Source: Arthrinium phaeospermum (Eukaryota > Ascomycota > Sordariomycetes > Amphisphaeriales > Apiosporaceae). Taken from it: a stretch of DNA of 64,000 bases. Under the pieces are notes generated by a model. The model was given only the letters and a program-made list of their open reading frames with translations. It did not search any database and was not told where the DNA came from. The stretch covers positions 868,001 through 932,000 of the forward strand of contig QYRS01000012.1 of assembly GCA_006503535.1 (NCBI GenBank), written 5' to 3'. Shown here one piece after another: positions 54,239 to 64,000 of the stretch; position 1 is the stretch's first letter, and the number at the start of each line of letters is the position of its first letter. Made by a program: the position numbers and the translations under genes.

Positions 54239-56257
54239 ATGGCGCCAACGGAACCCCCTGGAACCATCAATCTGGTCGAATGTATGAATCATCGGCCGCA
54301 CGAACTGCCACGACTGCATCGCTGACTCAGTTACGTTACCAGTCGCAACAGCGCTCGATCAATCCGAGGTCCAGCTCTGGCCGCGTCCTTCGGGCGACCC
54401 AAACGAGCCGTTGGTGAGTTGGGCGACCTCCCACGGCTGCACATAGGGGGTCAGCACTGACATAGACCTTGTGGCGCGCAGAACTGGCCAGCATGGCGTA
54501 AGGCCGTCAACTTCGGCCTGGCGACGGGCATGACTATTGCCGCCTTCACACTGTAAGCCGGCCCTGGCCGCTCTTACGATCCAGGAAGATCAGCTCTAAC
54601 ATCAGCCGGCGTCTCCACTGCCCAGAGTCACGATCCAAACGGTCTTCTGGCAGCAGATCTCGGTGGATCTGCATCTCACCATCCCGCAGCTCAGCAACGG
54701 CAACTCGGTCCAGCTAGCCGGCCTAGCGACCGGATGCATCTTCTTCGTCCCCTTCGCCGTCAAGTACGGCCGGCGGCCCGTCTATCTGGTGTCGATCGTG
54801 GTCCTCGCCGCCGTCACCTGGTGGACCGCCCGCATGAACACCTACGCCGAGGTCATCCTCACCAACCTCTTCACCGGTCTCGCGGGCGCGGTGAATGAGA
54901 CGACGGTGCAGATGACGGTGAGTTCTTTCGGACCTAGAAATGTGGTTGCCTAGTGAGAAATGATTGGTTACTGATGCGCTCTCCGCAGATCTCGGACCTG
55001 TTCTTCGTGCACCAAAGAGCCCGCGCCAACGCGTGCTACTTCGTGGCCGTCATGATCGGAAGTTTCCTGACCCCCATGGCCGCCGGTGCCCAAGCCGCCG
55101 CCCAGGGCTGGCGATGGTCCTACTACGCCCTCGCCATCGGCTTCACCATCCTGACCTTCGTCTACATGTTCGCCTTCGAAGAGACCAAGTACGTCCGCAC
55201 CGCCAGCGGCAGCAGCATCCGCGCCGCCTCCCAGGACGGAACCCAGTCGCCCGCTACGGCCGAGGGCGGCGGCGATGCGTCGCCGCCGCTGGACAAAAAG
55301 GACGACGTCGAGACGGAGCTGGACCACGTCCCCTCGCACACCACGGGCGAGGTCAACACGATCCCCCACACGTACGCGCAGCGCCTGCGGCTCTTGACGC
55401 CGACGCGGGAGCCGCTCTGGCGGCTCACCGTCGCGCCGCTCTCGGCCGTCGCGTTCCCGCACATCCTGTTCACGGCCCTGCAGTTCGCGTCGGGCATCTG
55501 CTGGCTCGTGCTCGTGCTGACGTCGACGTCGGTCATCTTCTCGGCGCCCCCTTACCTCTTCACCACGCAAGGCGTCGGCAACATGTCGCTCGGCCCGCTC
55601 GTGGGCAACGTCTTCGGGGCCCTGTACGGGGGGCCCGTCTCGGATTGGTCCATCAAGCGGTTCGCGCGGCGCAATGGCGGCGTGTTCGAGCCTGAGATGC
55701 GGCTTTGGATTTTGATGCCGCCTACGCTGTTCATGGCGGGTGGGCTGTGCATGTTCGGCGTGACCGCAGGCCAGGTACGTTAAAGTTCACCTTGTTATCT
55801 AAGGCGTATTCCAATAAACTGATACTGACCTTCCGTAGGGAATGCATTGGATCTACCCAAGCATTGGCGGCGCCTTCTTCGCCTTCGGCCTCGGCTCTTA
55901 CGGTGACATTGCCTTTACTTTGGTGATCGACACCTACCGCGACGTAAGTGCACACCTCCCCTGAGGGCACCATTCCCACTAATGTCACGCGTCCTGACTA
56001 ACATCCCCCCTCAGTTGGTTGCCGAAGCCTTCGTCCTGGTGGCCTTCTTCCGCAACGCCTTCTCCATCGTCGTGCCCGTCGCGCTCACCCCCTGGATGGC
56101 CACGATGGGCGTCGGCTACATGTACGTCACGGCCGGGTGCATCTCGCTGGTGATCGGGCTGCTACACCTGCCGCTCATCATCTATGGCAAGAGGATCCGC
56201 ACCGCGCTGGCGCCGCGGTACTACAAGGTCGTGGAGAAGATCAATTCTCACTCCTAA
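54239..56257 (+). CDS. MFS transporter (DHA1-type), seven exons
   Basis: Exons 54239-54281, 54343-54413, 54482-54552, 54626-54917, 54989-55774, 55839-55943 and 56015-56257 give 536 residues; every junction keeps the frame. The third intron needs the acceptor at 54625 rather than the one at 54605, which would break the frame. The N-terminus has the fungal DHA1 hallmark GDPNEPLNWPAWRK before the first helix. The loop 2-3 motif is KYGRRPVYL. About twelve membrane helices are split by a cytosolic loop rich in charged residues (about 240-300). The second half has FGALYGGPVSDW. Family members export drugs, polyamines or metabolites through the plasma membrane. It lies 664 bp upstream of an amidase gene on the same strand. 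Confidence 0.87.
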
Positions 56258-56921
56258 TTAGATGTGTTGCTTCAGAGGGACTTAGAGAGGGCGTTTGACT
56301 CGTGTAGGTTTAGTAACGTGGTCATTCGACGGGTTGGGAGTCAGGGGCATTGTCATAGTAAATCAAAGAGTTCCAAGATATAATTAACAATATAATTCTC
56401 GTAAAACCCTAATTGATATATAACCAGCAACCATTACTATCATCCATGAGATCAATCGTTTCTACAGTTTCCCCGTAATGATGTTTTCAGTCTCGGCCGA
56501 GACCCCAAGTGCCTACGCGTTCGCACTTAATCGCGTGGCATCTCCACCGTACGCATCCTGGGTCTACCCCACTGTAATCCCGACTGATAAGGACAGCTGG
56601 ACCCTGTACCAAGAAAGGCCGCATGATGGCTCAGCCCGACTCCGCAGTTGGCACTTCGGCTAGAGGAATCGCGCCCGCGGCAAATGGCCTCGGATCCCGC
56701 TACCGCTACAACCCGACGACCGTTTGTGGCTATCCCGTGCCAGACCACTCATCACTCCCCTACAAATTCGAAGATATTGATTTTTACGTCTTTGACCACC
56801 TGTCTTTATCTGCTTACCTGTTCATGATAGTATCAACATCTGCCGTTCAGAAGTCTCTGTCCGAAAGCCACGGTTCCCGAAAACTCAGCAAGTCTGCATT
56901 TCCTACACACCGCCAGTGACA
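56258..56921. other. Spacer between transporter and amidase
   Basis: 664 bp; no gene recognised. It contains the amidase promoter. Confidence 0.4.
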
Positions 56922-58959
56922 ATGGGCGAGATAAACCAGGGCCAGCGACCATCCTGGCAGGTGGTCGCCAAGGAGCACGCTCAGGAACAGCTCAACAACA
57001 TCCCCGCGGAATGGCGCCTCCCGCAGGATCAACTGGACCGGATGAGCGGCGCCGGAACCGCCGACGAGGGCCGCCTGATCCAGCTGCAGGCCGCTAAGCA
57101 GTCCGGCCTGCTGTCGGAGCGCGAGCTGGACATCACGGAGAACCACACGGCCCGGGATCTGCTTCCCAAGCTGGCGGCGCGGGAGCTCACCTCCGTCGAG
57201 GTTACGGTGGCCTTCTGCAAAAGGGCGGCTCTCGCTCAACAATTGGTGGGGGCTCATCTTCCCGGCTGTCATACATCAACGCACGAGTACAGGGTTTGCT
57301 AATCACACCAGCAAACAGACCTCTTGCTTGACGGAGATCTTCTTCAACGAGGCCATTGAGAGGGCCAAGGAGGCCGATGAGTATCTGGAGAAGAACGGGA
57401 AAGTCCGGGGCCCGCTGCATGGGTTGCCCATCAGCATGAAGGTAAGGTGACCCCCTTTTGGCCCGTTACGTGCTCGGATGGAAAGAAGCTAACAGAGGTT
57501 TGACAGGACTCTTTCGTGGTGAAGGGGCGTTACGCCACAGTTGGGTACGTAGAGTATCTGAGACAGCCCATCCCCGAGGGAGAGTCGGCCTTGGTAAAGC
57601 TGCTCCAAGACGCAGGGGCGATCTTGTACTGCAAGACCAACATCCCGCAAACCATGATGGTAAGTTGCACCTCAATGATACCTCATTCCCTCATCGCTTA
57701 CCCCTATTGGGACATAGACCGCGGACTCGGAGAACAACATCTTCGGCCGCACCCTGAACCCCCACAACACCAAGCTCAACGCCGGCGGCTCCACGGGCGG
57801 CGAGGGCGCCCTCCTCGCCTTCCGCGGCTCGCCCCTGGGCGTCGGCACCGACATCGCCGGCTCGATCCGCATCCCCTCGGTCTGCTGCGGCATCTACGGC
57901 TTCAAGCCGACCGCGGACCGCGTGCCCTTCGGCGGCCAGAACGCCTGCCCCTTCCCCCGCAACTACCTCCCCGGCATCACCCCCGCCGCGGGGCCCATGG
58001 CCAACACCCTGGCCGACCTGCGGCTCTTCATGGACATCGTCTTCGGCCAGAACCCGTGGAAGTACGACGGCACCGCCCTCGACATCCCCTGGCGGTCACT
58101 CGACCAGAAAGCGCCTGGCAGCGGGAAACTGGTCATCGGCATCGCCCCCGAAGACGAAGAGTTCCAGCTGCACCCGCCCGTGAAGCGCACCCTCGACGCC
58201 GCGGCCCGCAAGCTCGAAGCCGCGGGCCACACCGTCGTGCGCCTGCCCGCGGACCCGAGCCGGTCCATGGCGCTGGGCGGGCGCCTCGCCTTCGCCTTCT
58301 ACGGGCTCGAGGGGCACCCGACCAACGAGGAGATGGAGGCCCAGTTCGGGGAGCCCCTCGTGAAATCGCTCGCGGTGGGCGTGCACCCGTTCGCGCGGAC
58401 GCCGCCGCCGCTGGCCCCGGACTGGAGCGAGGCGCGCAAGGTGGCCGAGTGGCACCGCCTGCGGGGGGAGTACGGCGACGGCTGGCGCCGGGCGTGGCTG
58501 AAGCATGGGTTGGATGTCGTGGTGGCGCCGGGGGCGGTCAGCACGGCGGTGGGGCATGATGCGTTTGGGGTGCCCGTTTATACGGCGGCTTGGAATGTGA
58601 CGAACGTGAGTCGAGAGGCCCCTGTCTTAGTTGAAGGAGTGACTGCGGATAATGCTAACACCAGGTCTTAACTACGTTTAGTATCCGGCTTGCATCATCC
58701 CATACGGCTCTTCGTCGAAGGCGCTGGATCCGAATCCCATGAAGGGGCATGCGGCGTTTGATGCTGACTGTAAGTTGCTTTTCTCCGCCACCTCCTTTAG
58801 TCCCATCATTTGTCTCCCTACTAATAACTACCGAACACAGATAAACCGGAACTGCAAGACGGTGCGCCTTGCTCCATACAGGTCATCACACCCACGTTCA
58901 AGGATGAGGAGTGTTTGCACGCGGCTGCTATCATAGATAAGGTCTTGAACGGCGCATGA
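56922..58959 (+). CDS. Amidase-signature enzyme (acetamidase/amdS-like)
   Basis: Six exons, 56922-57245, 57319-57441, 57507-57659, 57718-58605, 58682-58769 and 58841-58959, give 564 residues. The Ser-cisSer-Lys triad is readable: Lys149 in GPLHGLPISMK at the end of exon 2, cis-Ser225 in GGSTGGEG (usually GGSSGGE) and Ser249 in AGSIRIP. The N-terminal LDITENHTARDLLPKLAARELTSVEV and GRTLNPHNTKLNAGG blocks are typical of fungal amdS-like enzymes, which hydrolyse small amides to acid and ammonia. No signal peptide is present, so a cytosolic role in nitrogen use or detoxification is likely. The adjacent MFS gene may move its substrate or product (inference). Confidence 0.9.
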
Positions 58960-60345
58960 GCGCTGCTTTGATTTGTTTAGCATCATATCATGATAGTGGA
59001 GGAGCATTGTGCATGTCTCATTTTTGTATTAGATACATGCCAACTCTGGCAGACCAAACAGAGATGGCACACTAGACTTATTCCTGTATCTTGGCCACAG
59101 TGGTTAGAATCTCGAATCTCCAATCTCTCTAGTTTGTGGCGTCCCAACATACCTGCTCAATGTGCAAAGTAATCTTTCAATGAACCAAGGACGTGTGCAG
59201 GATGCCTCTCGCATCCAGTCTACACAACTTAGAGAGCCGAGGACATACATGACATCCTGAAGCTGCAGAATGCCGTTCGAGCTGGGCATCTCCAGCTTCG
59301 CATCAACACCGCTAAGCCCAGATACGTCACAGTATGCCGCTACCGCGGGCAAAGACCTTCCTCCATTCTCCTCGTCAGCCACAGGCTGCAAAGCCATGGC
59401 GCCTACTCCACACATCGCGTGCCGTGATAAGCGAGCCGCCGACAATGCGGGGAGTCGGGCCGGATAGACCTAGGTAATTAGGTAAACCACGACGATGTGG
59501 GACTACCTAGATCGAGTCCACTTAAAGGCTTAAATCGTCAAGTTTACCTGGTGGATGATGGTTTTATAGACCAGCCTGGATAAGTCCTGGGGAGTCGGGC
59601 CGTATCAGGACCTGGGGAAGCGTACAGTGATACGGAATTCCCTGTCCCACAACCGGCCCAGGTGATGACGCCACCGCAGGTCTTGCTTGCGGCATGATAG
59701 TTACAGAAGGATTTTGCACGTTTTGGATCAGCCAAGATATCTATTCGTCCGCGACATAGTATATAAATGCGTGACGAATCAAGTCGGTCCCATCCCCTCC
59801 TCGTTTCTGAGGGGGTGATGGGTATGAGTATGAGTATGGTGGTGTGGTAAGGAGCGTAAGAATACATGGAAACGCAAAAAAAAAGCAAAAACGCGGGCAT
59901 CATACTCGTTACGAACAAAAAGACATGATGCGCGGCCACTAACACCGTGCATAATGTCAAAATAACCTTGTCCGCAAAAAGATGCGATACCCCCAAAAAT
60001 TCGACAATAAACATTTTTTAGGTTGATGGATGGATGGATGGATGGATGGATGAGCGGCAAGGCCACGCCGGGCCTGCCGCAATGAGAGAGAGTGAGTGTG
60101 AGAGTGTGCGATGAAAATCAAAAACGTCCGCCGAACGAGAAATGCAAAAAGTGTCTAAAAGCTGATCCGAAAGCAAGTGGGTATCGCGAAGTCGAGGGTG
60201 TGTTTTTTGGCGCTGCCATTATGGTTTTGATTGAGGATGGAGGAGAGTGGAGAGGAGAGAGTGGTTTTCCCGTTTTTCGATTTATTGTCCAATTTGGTCT
60301 CTGGGTGAGTGAGTGAGTGGTGATGGTGATGAGGGTCGACCGTTG
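58960..60345. other. Convergent intergenic region
   Basis: 1.4 kb between convergent stop codons. It holds a (GATG)n tract at 60025-60053 and a GA/GT-rich stretch after it; no gene recognised. Confidence 0.45.
60025..60053 (+). repeat. (GATG)n microsatellite
   Basis: Seven perfect GATG units in tandem. Confidence 0.95.
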
Positions 60346-61869
60346 TTAGACGATGTCCTCACTCACGTGGGGCCGGTTCTTGGTCGGGCTCGCCAGGCTG
60401 GGGTAGTTGGCGTTGGTGGTGCCGGGCCGGCTGGCGCTCTTGCCGTGGGCGGAGCCGGGGCGGCTCAGGCTGGCCTGCTCCTGGTGGGCGCTGCGCATGG
60501 GCCGCTGGCGCAGGACGCGCGTGATGGACCCCTCGCTGCGCTCCATCCAGGTGTGGTAGTCGCTGCGCGAGTGCGGGAACAGCATGTGGTTCTTGCTGCT
60601 GGCGATCCACTCCTTGGCCTTGCGGCGGGGGCGGCAGGTGATGGCGTGCAGGTCCTCGACGATGTTGCCGCAGTAGAGCTCCAGCGGCAGGTCGTTGACG
60701 TCGTTGCCGAACGGGTTCTCGACCTCGCGCCCGATGAACAGGAGGCCCAGGATGATGTAGGCGGCGAGCATGTTGGCGGGGATCGTCACCCAGCCGAGGC
60801 GGGGCAGCAGCTGGAAGGGCAGTAGCAGCACGTAGACCCAGGTGATCTGCGAGATGGCAATGGAGTAGGCGATGGGCAGGGGCGTGTTGAGCACGCGCTC
60901 CGTGTTGACCATGCAGTCGTTGATGGCCGTGATGGCAGTCCAGGCGACCGTCTGCAGACCGGGCGAGGGCAGGGTGGTTTCCTCAATCTTGTCGTCAATA
61001 TACGAGGCCAGGTAGCAGAGGATCTCGAGAGGGAGGTTGCCGAGCGGCACACCCTCCTCGCGCGCACGCTTGATGACCTTTCGTGGGTTGGACGTGGCAA
61101 AGTTAAGGCCGAGACGCTCTCCGCAGGCCTTGAAGAAGTTGGGCTCCTTGGGCTCAAACACGCCCGACTCGGTGGCCGTCTTGCCCAGGGTGTCGAGGTG
61201 CTCGACGAGCTCCTGGAGGTCGTCGTAGTGGGTGTAGGGCTCGAACCGCAGCTTGTGCTTGAGAGCGACGGCGTAGGCAACCAGGAGGTTCAGGGCCGTG
61301 AGCTTCTCCAAGAGGGACTCCTTCTCCTCGCCGGGGCGGTTGCGGACGTGCAGCCAGATGACACGGCCAAGGGTTTGGCAGTTGAGCGTGAGTTGGCCCC
61401 AGTAGCGGCGGCCTTCGGCGTAGCGTTCGTAGGCTGTCGAGCTGCGGAGCGAGAGGGCGGAGGCGACGACGAAACCCGTTACCGTCAGCAGAACCGAGTC
61501 GATACCGAGGTCCAGGTGGCCGATCCAATGGTCTAGCAGCGAGAGGCAGCAGACCAGGGTGGACCAACCGCCGACGATGAGCATGGGTATCACCATCTTG
61601 GGCATGATGCTGCCGTGCATCTGGAAGAAGACGGGCCATTTCGAGTGTTTGCCGATGTCGCGCGGGCCTTCGAAGTAGTCGTCGACCTCGAGCTTGGTTT
61701 TCCGGCGGTGGTTGATGAAGGGGTTCGGCGTGTGTCGGGCTGTGGCCGAGTGCACCGACTCGGCAATGGTTCTCTCATCGGAATCCGACGCGGACCGGGT
61801 CCGTCCCGCCATGTCTGACATGTTCATGTCCTGGCCCCTCGACGGAGATGGGTCTTCCCAATGTAACAT
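60346..61869 (-). CDS. Bestrophin-like anion channel (RFP-TM family)
   Basis: Intronless, 507 residues from the ATG at 61869 (MLHWEDPSPSRG); the frame is open a little further upstream but only to a GTG. The N-terminus is polar. The membrane part starts near residue 105 with MHGSIMPKMVIPMLIVGGWS, then LLTVTGFVVASALSLRSSTAYERYAEGRRYWGQL, the most characteristic bestrophin/UPF0187 block. Later come ITWVYVLLLPFQLLPRLGW and IGREVENPFGNDVNDLPLE, the conserved cytosolic motif after the last helix. The C-terminus is Ser/Arg-rich and disordered. Fungal members are thought to be chloride-type channels of the plasma membrane or organelles; direct function of this one is unknown. Confidence 0.9.
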   Translation of the reverse strand: MLHWEDPSPSRGQDMNMSDMAGRTRSASDSDERTIAESVHSATARHTPNPFINHRRKTKLEVDDYFEGPRDIGKHSKWPVFFQMHGSIMPKMVIPMLIVGGWSTLVCCLSLLDHWIGHLDLGIDSVLLTVTGFVVASALSLRSSTAYERYAEGRRYWGQLTLNCQTLGRVIWLHVRNRPGEEKESLLEKLTALNLLVAYAVALKHKLRFEPYTHYDDLQELVEHLDTLGKTATESGVFEPKEPNFFKACGERLGLNFATSNPRKVIKRAREEGVPLGNLPLEILCYLASYIDDKIEETTLPSPGLQTVAWTAITAINDCMVNTERVLNTPLPIAYSIAISQITWVYVLLLPFQLLPRLGWVTIPANMLAAYIILGLLFIGREVENPFGNDVNDLPLELYCGNIVEDLHAITCRPRRKAKEWIASSKNHMLFPHSRSDYHTWMERSEGSITRVLRQRPMRSAHQEQASLSRPGSAHGKSASRPGTTNANYPSLASPTKNRPHVSEDIV

Positions 61870-63590
61870 GCTGGGGATCACTTTCTTCTTCTCTTTTTTA
61901 CTTTCGATATTTCTTCGGGGGGTATCCTGATAATGCACGCACGCGCAATGCGGAAGATGGGATCTTCTTTGCGTTAAAGTGAAAATAAAAACCGACCGTA
62001 TAAAGGAGTGACAGTAGTTGGATTACGAAAAACGGTGAAAAGACGAAGCATAAAAAAAACACACCCAACTGAGTCCCGAGGAGAGAAGGGAAACAAGAGA
62101 AGCCTCCAGGAGGACGGAGGTTCGCGGAGGGCCCTATTTACATTCATGCTGGCCTCTATTTTTCACGGCGCGCGAAACCCAACCCTGGCTCTAAAATTAT
62201 CGTCGACTCATCATCTCTGATGTAACCGCATGCGGCATGCGCATTAAAAACAAGGTGCAAGTGTGTGGTGCGCGGGATTCAGGACGCTGGGTCGACCGGG
62301 CTGGCACGCACAGTCTGGCGATCAGGGCACGGATGCCTCGCATGGCTCTTGACACACGAGAAACCTCGCGATCCAATCAGGCGCGCCATAATGCGTCGAG
62401 ATATACTCCCGCTACCACATCTGGCAGGACCACCCCTGGGCTGCGACATATACGCCAGTGATGAGTCACGTAATGGGCCAGATCGGCCAGGAACACACTG
62501 GTCGAAAGCAGCCAACGAGCCAACGTCGAGTAAACAAATGCGCACCCCCAACGCAAAAAGCGCAGTTGTTGGCAGTGAAACAATCCAGACCGTGTGGAGT
62601 CGTGACGGGACTTGTCAATCAATGCATGAATCTTTGCGGGCGCAGAGGACCAATCAGGCCGGGGGAAGCCCATGCGCGTCGATCCATTCGGGCAGTCTCC
62701 TAAACGGTCGGAAGCTGGTCCGCGGGGCTCGCGGTGGAGCGGGCGACCGGGGTGGGAGATTAGTTTCCAACGGAGAAAATGGTTCCTTTTGTTCGAGAAT
62801 GCTGCCACTCTTGGCACTTCAATCTGGGAAAGCCGCGCGCTGCCCATTCCTCCTGTCCCTTCGAGATTTGACGTGGCAGAGTTTTCGCTCGTGAACCGTG
62901 CTAGCTCGCAATCTAAACCATTTGCCATGTGAGAAAGGAGGAGGTCGATCCCTTGGCTTGGCCCGATCTGTAAGGCAGAGGAGAAAATGTCCAAAAGCTC
63001 CATTTTACTCCTCTGCCAGATTGATTGGATTCCAAGAGGCCTCTTTCCATCGCTACCACCGAACACGATCAATCGGAGTGGGCCTCCACCAAGCACCAAG
63101 CTTTTTTAGTTGAGGAACCAGCCACGATAGTACGACAACACAATAAGAACGTCCCAACGGAGGCCATTGTTAAGTGTTTGCATTTCTACTTGGTTCTAGA
63201 CTGGCGTCTACTTTGACGGCGGGATCCGCGGGCGGCCCAGGACCCACCAACACAGCAGCTCGGGAGTTGGGCTGTATCGTGTATCACGGCTTTCTTTTGA
63301 GATCATATACTTATGAGTTACCTGATCTATTGAATCTTTGGTTTCTGCAGGCCTTGTCTGGCATCGAATCGCATCTTATACGACGAAAAAAGAAGAAGGA
63401 AAAGCCATACACAGAAGGTTGTAGTGCTTGTCCACGGGCCGTCCCTCAATCTCAACTGGGCCGAAACACGGCACAGCAAACTGCCCAGAAGCCCAATGGC
63501 GCTATCTCAGGTATCCATGAACAGTTTCTAGTGAGTAGGATTTCCTGCCCAAGAATGAAACATGCCAAAAGGCCAAAAATGCAAAATAAA
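61870..63590. other. Gene-free region
   Basis: 1.7 kb. A 240-codon minus-strand frame (62377-63099) begins with GTG, lacks motifs and is not called. It holds the bestrophin promoter. Confidence 0.45.
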
Positions 63591-63709
63591 ACATACAACA
63601 CCGAGGATTCCCAGGTCGTCACCGACCCTAGTACTAATTCGGCTCTCTGCTGCTTATATATGGGAGAGCGGACGGGATCCCTAGTATTCAGCAGGATATG
63701 GTCGTATGT
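63591..63709 (-). rRNA. 5S ribosomal RNA
   Basis: On the minus strand the 119-nt sequence starts ACATACGACCATATCC and ends GGTGTTGTATGT. It has the conserved GGGATCCCGTCCGCTC block (Pol III internal control region) and GTACTAGGGTCGGTGACGAC. The two ends pair (ACATACGAC with GTTGTATGT) to form helix I. A T-rich run follows the 3' end as Pol III terminator. A TATA lies at -29. This is an isolated copy, as expected for dispersed 5S genes of filamentous ascomycetes such as Neurospora. It looks intact. Confidence 0.95.
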
Positions 63710-63734
63710 AAAGGTTTGGTTCGTTTTGGTAGTC

Positions 63735-63738
63735 TATA
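63735..63738 (-). promoter_or_regulatory. TATA element of the 5S rRNA gene
   Basis: TATA on the minus strand at -29 to -26 from the first base of the 5S RNA. This is the same place as the essential TATA box described for Neurospora 5S genes. Confidence 0.75.
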
Positions 63739-64000
63739 TCGCAAGCTCACCGTTACCTCACATTCACGTGACTGCCTTCACCTAATATCCATGTTCCTGC
63801 TTTCCCCCCATATAGCTTTGGTAAGACGGGTTGTTCCCGTGATATGTAGGTGATGAGCAAGTATGGATCGGTTAAAAGTTCTAGACACCACAATACGGCC
63901 TTGGTTGCCTACCTACCACCTTCCTGTGGAACAATCAACGAGGGGCTCATTCGGGGACAATGCCTCTTATATTCCTCGTCTCACAGTCCCACCTTCTCTT
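63739..64000. other. Right end of window
   Basis: 262 bp with nothing recognised. Confidence 0.4.

Noticed and set aside
54968..55570. 200-codon minus-strand frame, Arg/Gly rich
   Set aside because: Antisense shadow of the DHA1 transporter exon 5.
62377..63099. 240-codon minus-strand frame
   Set aside because: Starts with GTG, no ATG near, no recognised domain and no introns; left uncalled.
63174..63785. 203-codon plus-strand frame
   Set aside because: Runs antisense through the 5S rRNA gene and lacks protein motifs.

Overview
The window is from a filamentous ascomycete (Pezizomycotina, most likely a sordariomycete). The basis is: protein-coding genes split by short introns of about 50-110 bp with GT(A/G)AGT-type donors and CTAAC/CTAAT branch sites; dispersed rather than clustered 5S rRNA; and typical fungal families (HET domain, Zn2Cys6 regulator, GT32 mannosyltransferase-like, sedolisin, amdS-type amidase, fungal trypsin-like protease). 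All homology statements are recognition from the sequence; no search was run.

Layout. 0-7.6 kb: the N-terminal part of a metallopeptidase running off the left edge, then a membrane-anchored FAD monooxygenase, a GT32 glycosyltransferase and a secreted M20 peptidase. 7.9-19.7 kb: a graveyard of broken genes. It holds a C2H2 zinc-finger pseudogene, a tyrosine recombinase with C-terminal zinc fingers (frameshift plus stop), relics of an unknown multi-intron gene cut by a dispersed repeat, an SNF2 helicase pseudogene carrying a 19-bp tandem duplication, and two unknown relics. Several of its stops are CAA/CAG/TGG-to-stop changes, as repeat-induced point mutation (RIP) would leave. I read this block, as an inference, as the remains of a recombinase-mobilised element.

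19.7-38.5 kb: a lysine-rich hypothetical protein, a Zn2Cys6 regulator with a one-base frameshift, an F-box-like protein, a MetE/UROD-like barrel protein, an acidic CRF1/IFH1-like protein, a kinesin-6 and an SLC43/Fmp42-type MFS carrier. The MetE-like gene lies between the 5' half and the 3' half of a 5S rRNA gene, both in the same orientation, as if about 1.6 kb had been inserted into a 5S gene. An intact 5S gene near the right end (63591-63709, minus) gives the reference for this reading.

38.8-64 kb: a C-terminally anchored membrane protein divergent from a trypsin-like protease, followed by a HET-domain protein (a possible allorecognition or cell-death neighbourhood). Then come a secreted sedolisin, a small secreted six-cysteine protein assembled here from three exons, an F-box/ankyrin protein, a seven-exon MFS transporter next to an amdS-type amidase, a bestrophin-like anion channel and the 5S rRNA gene. 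No tRNA gene, CRISPR array or bacterial-type feature was seen.
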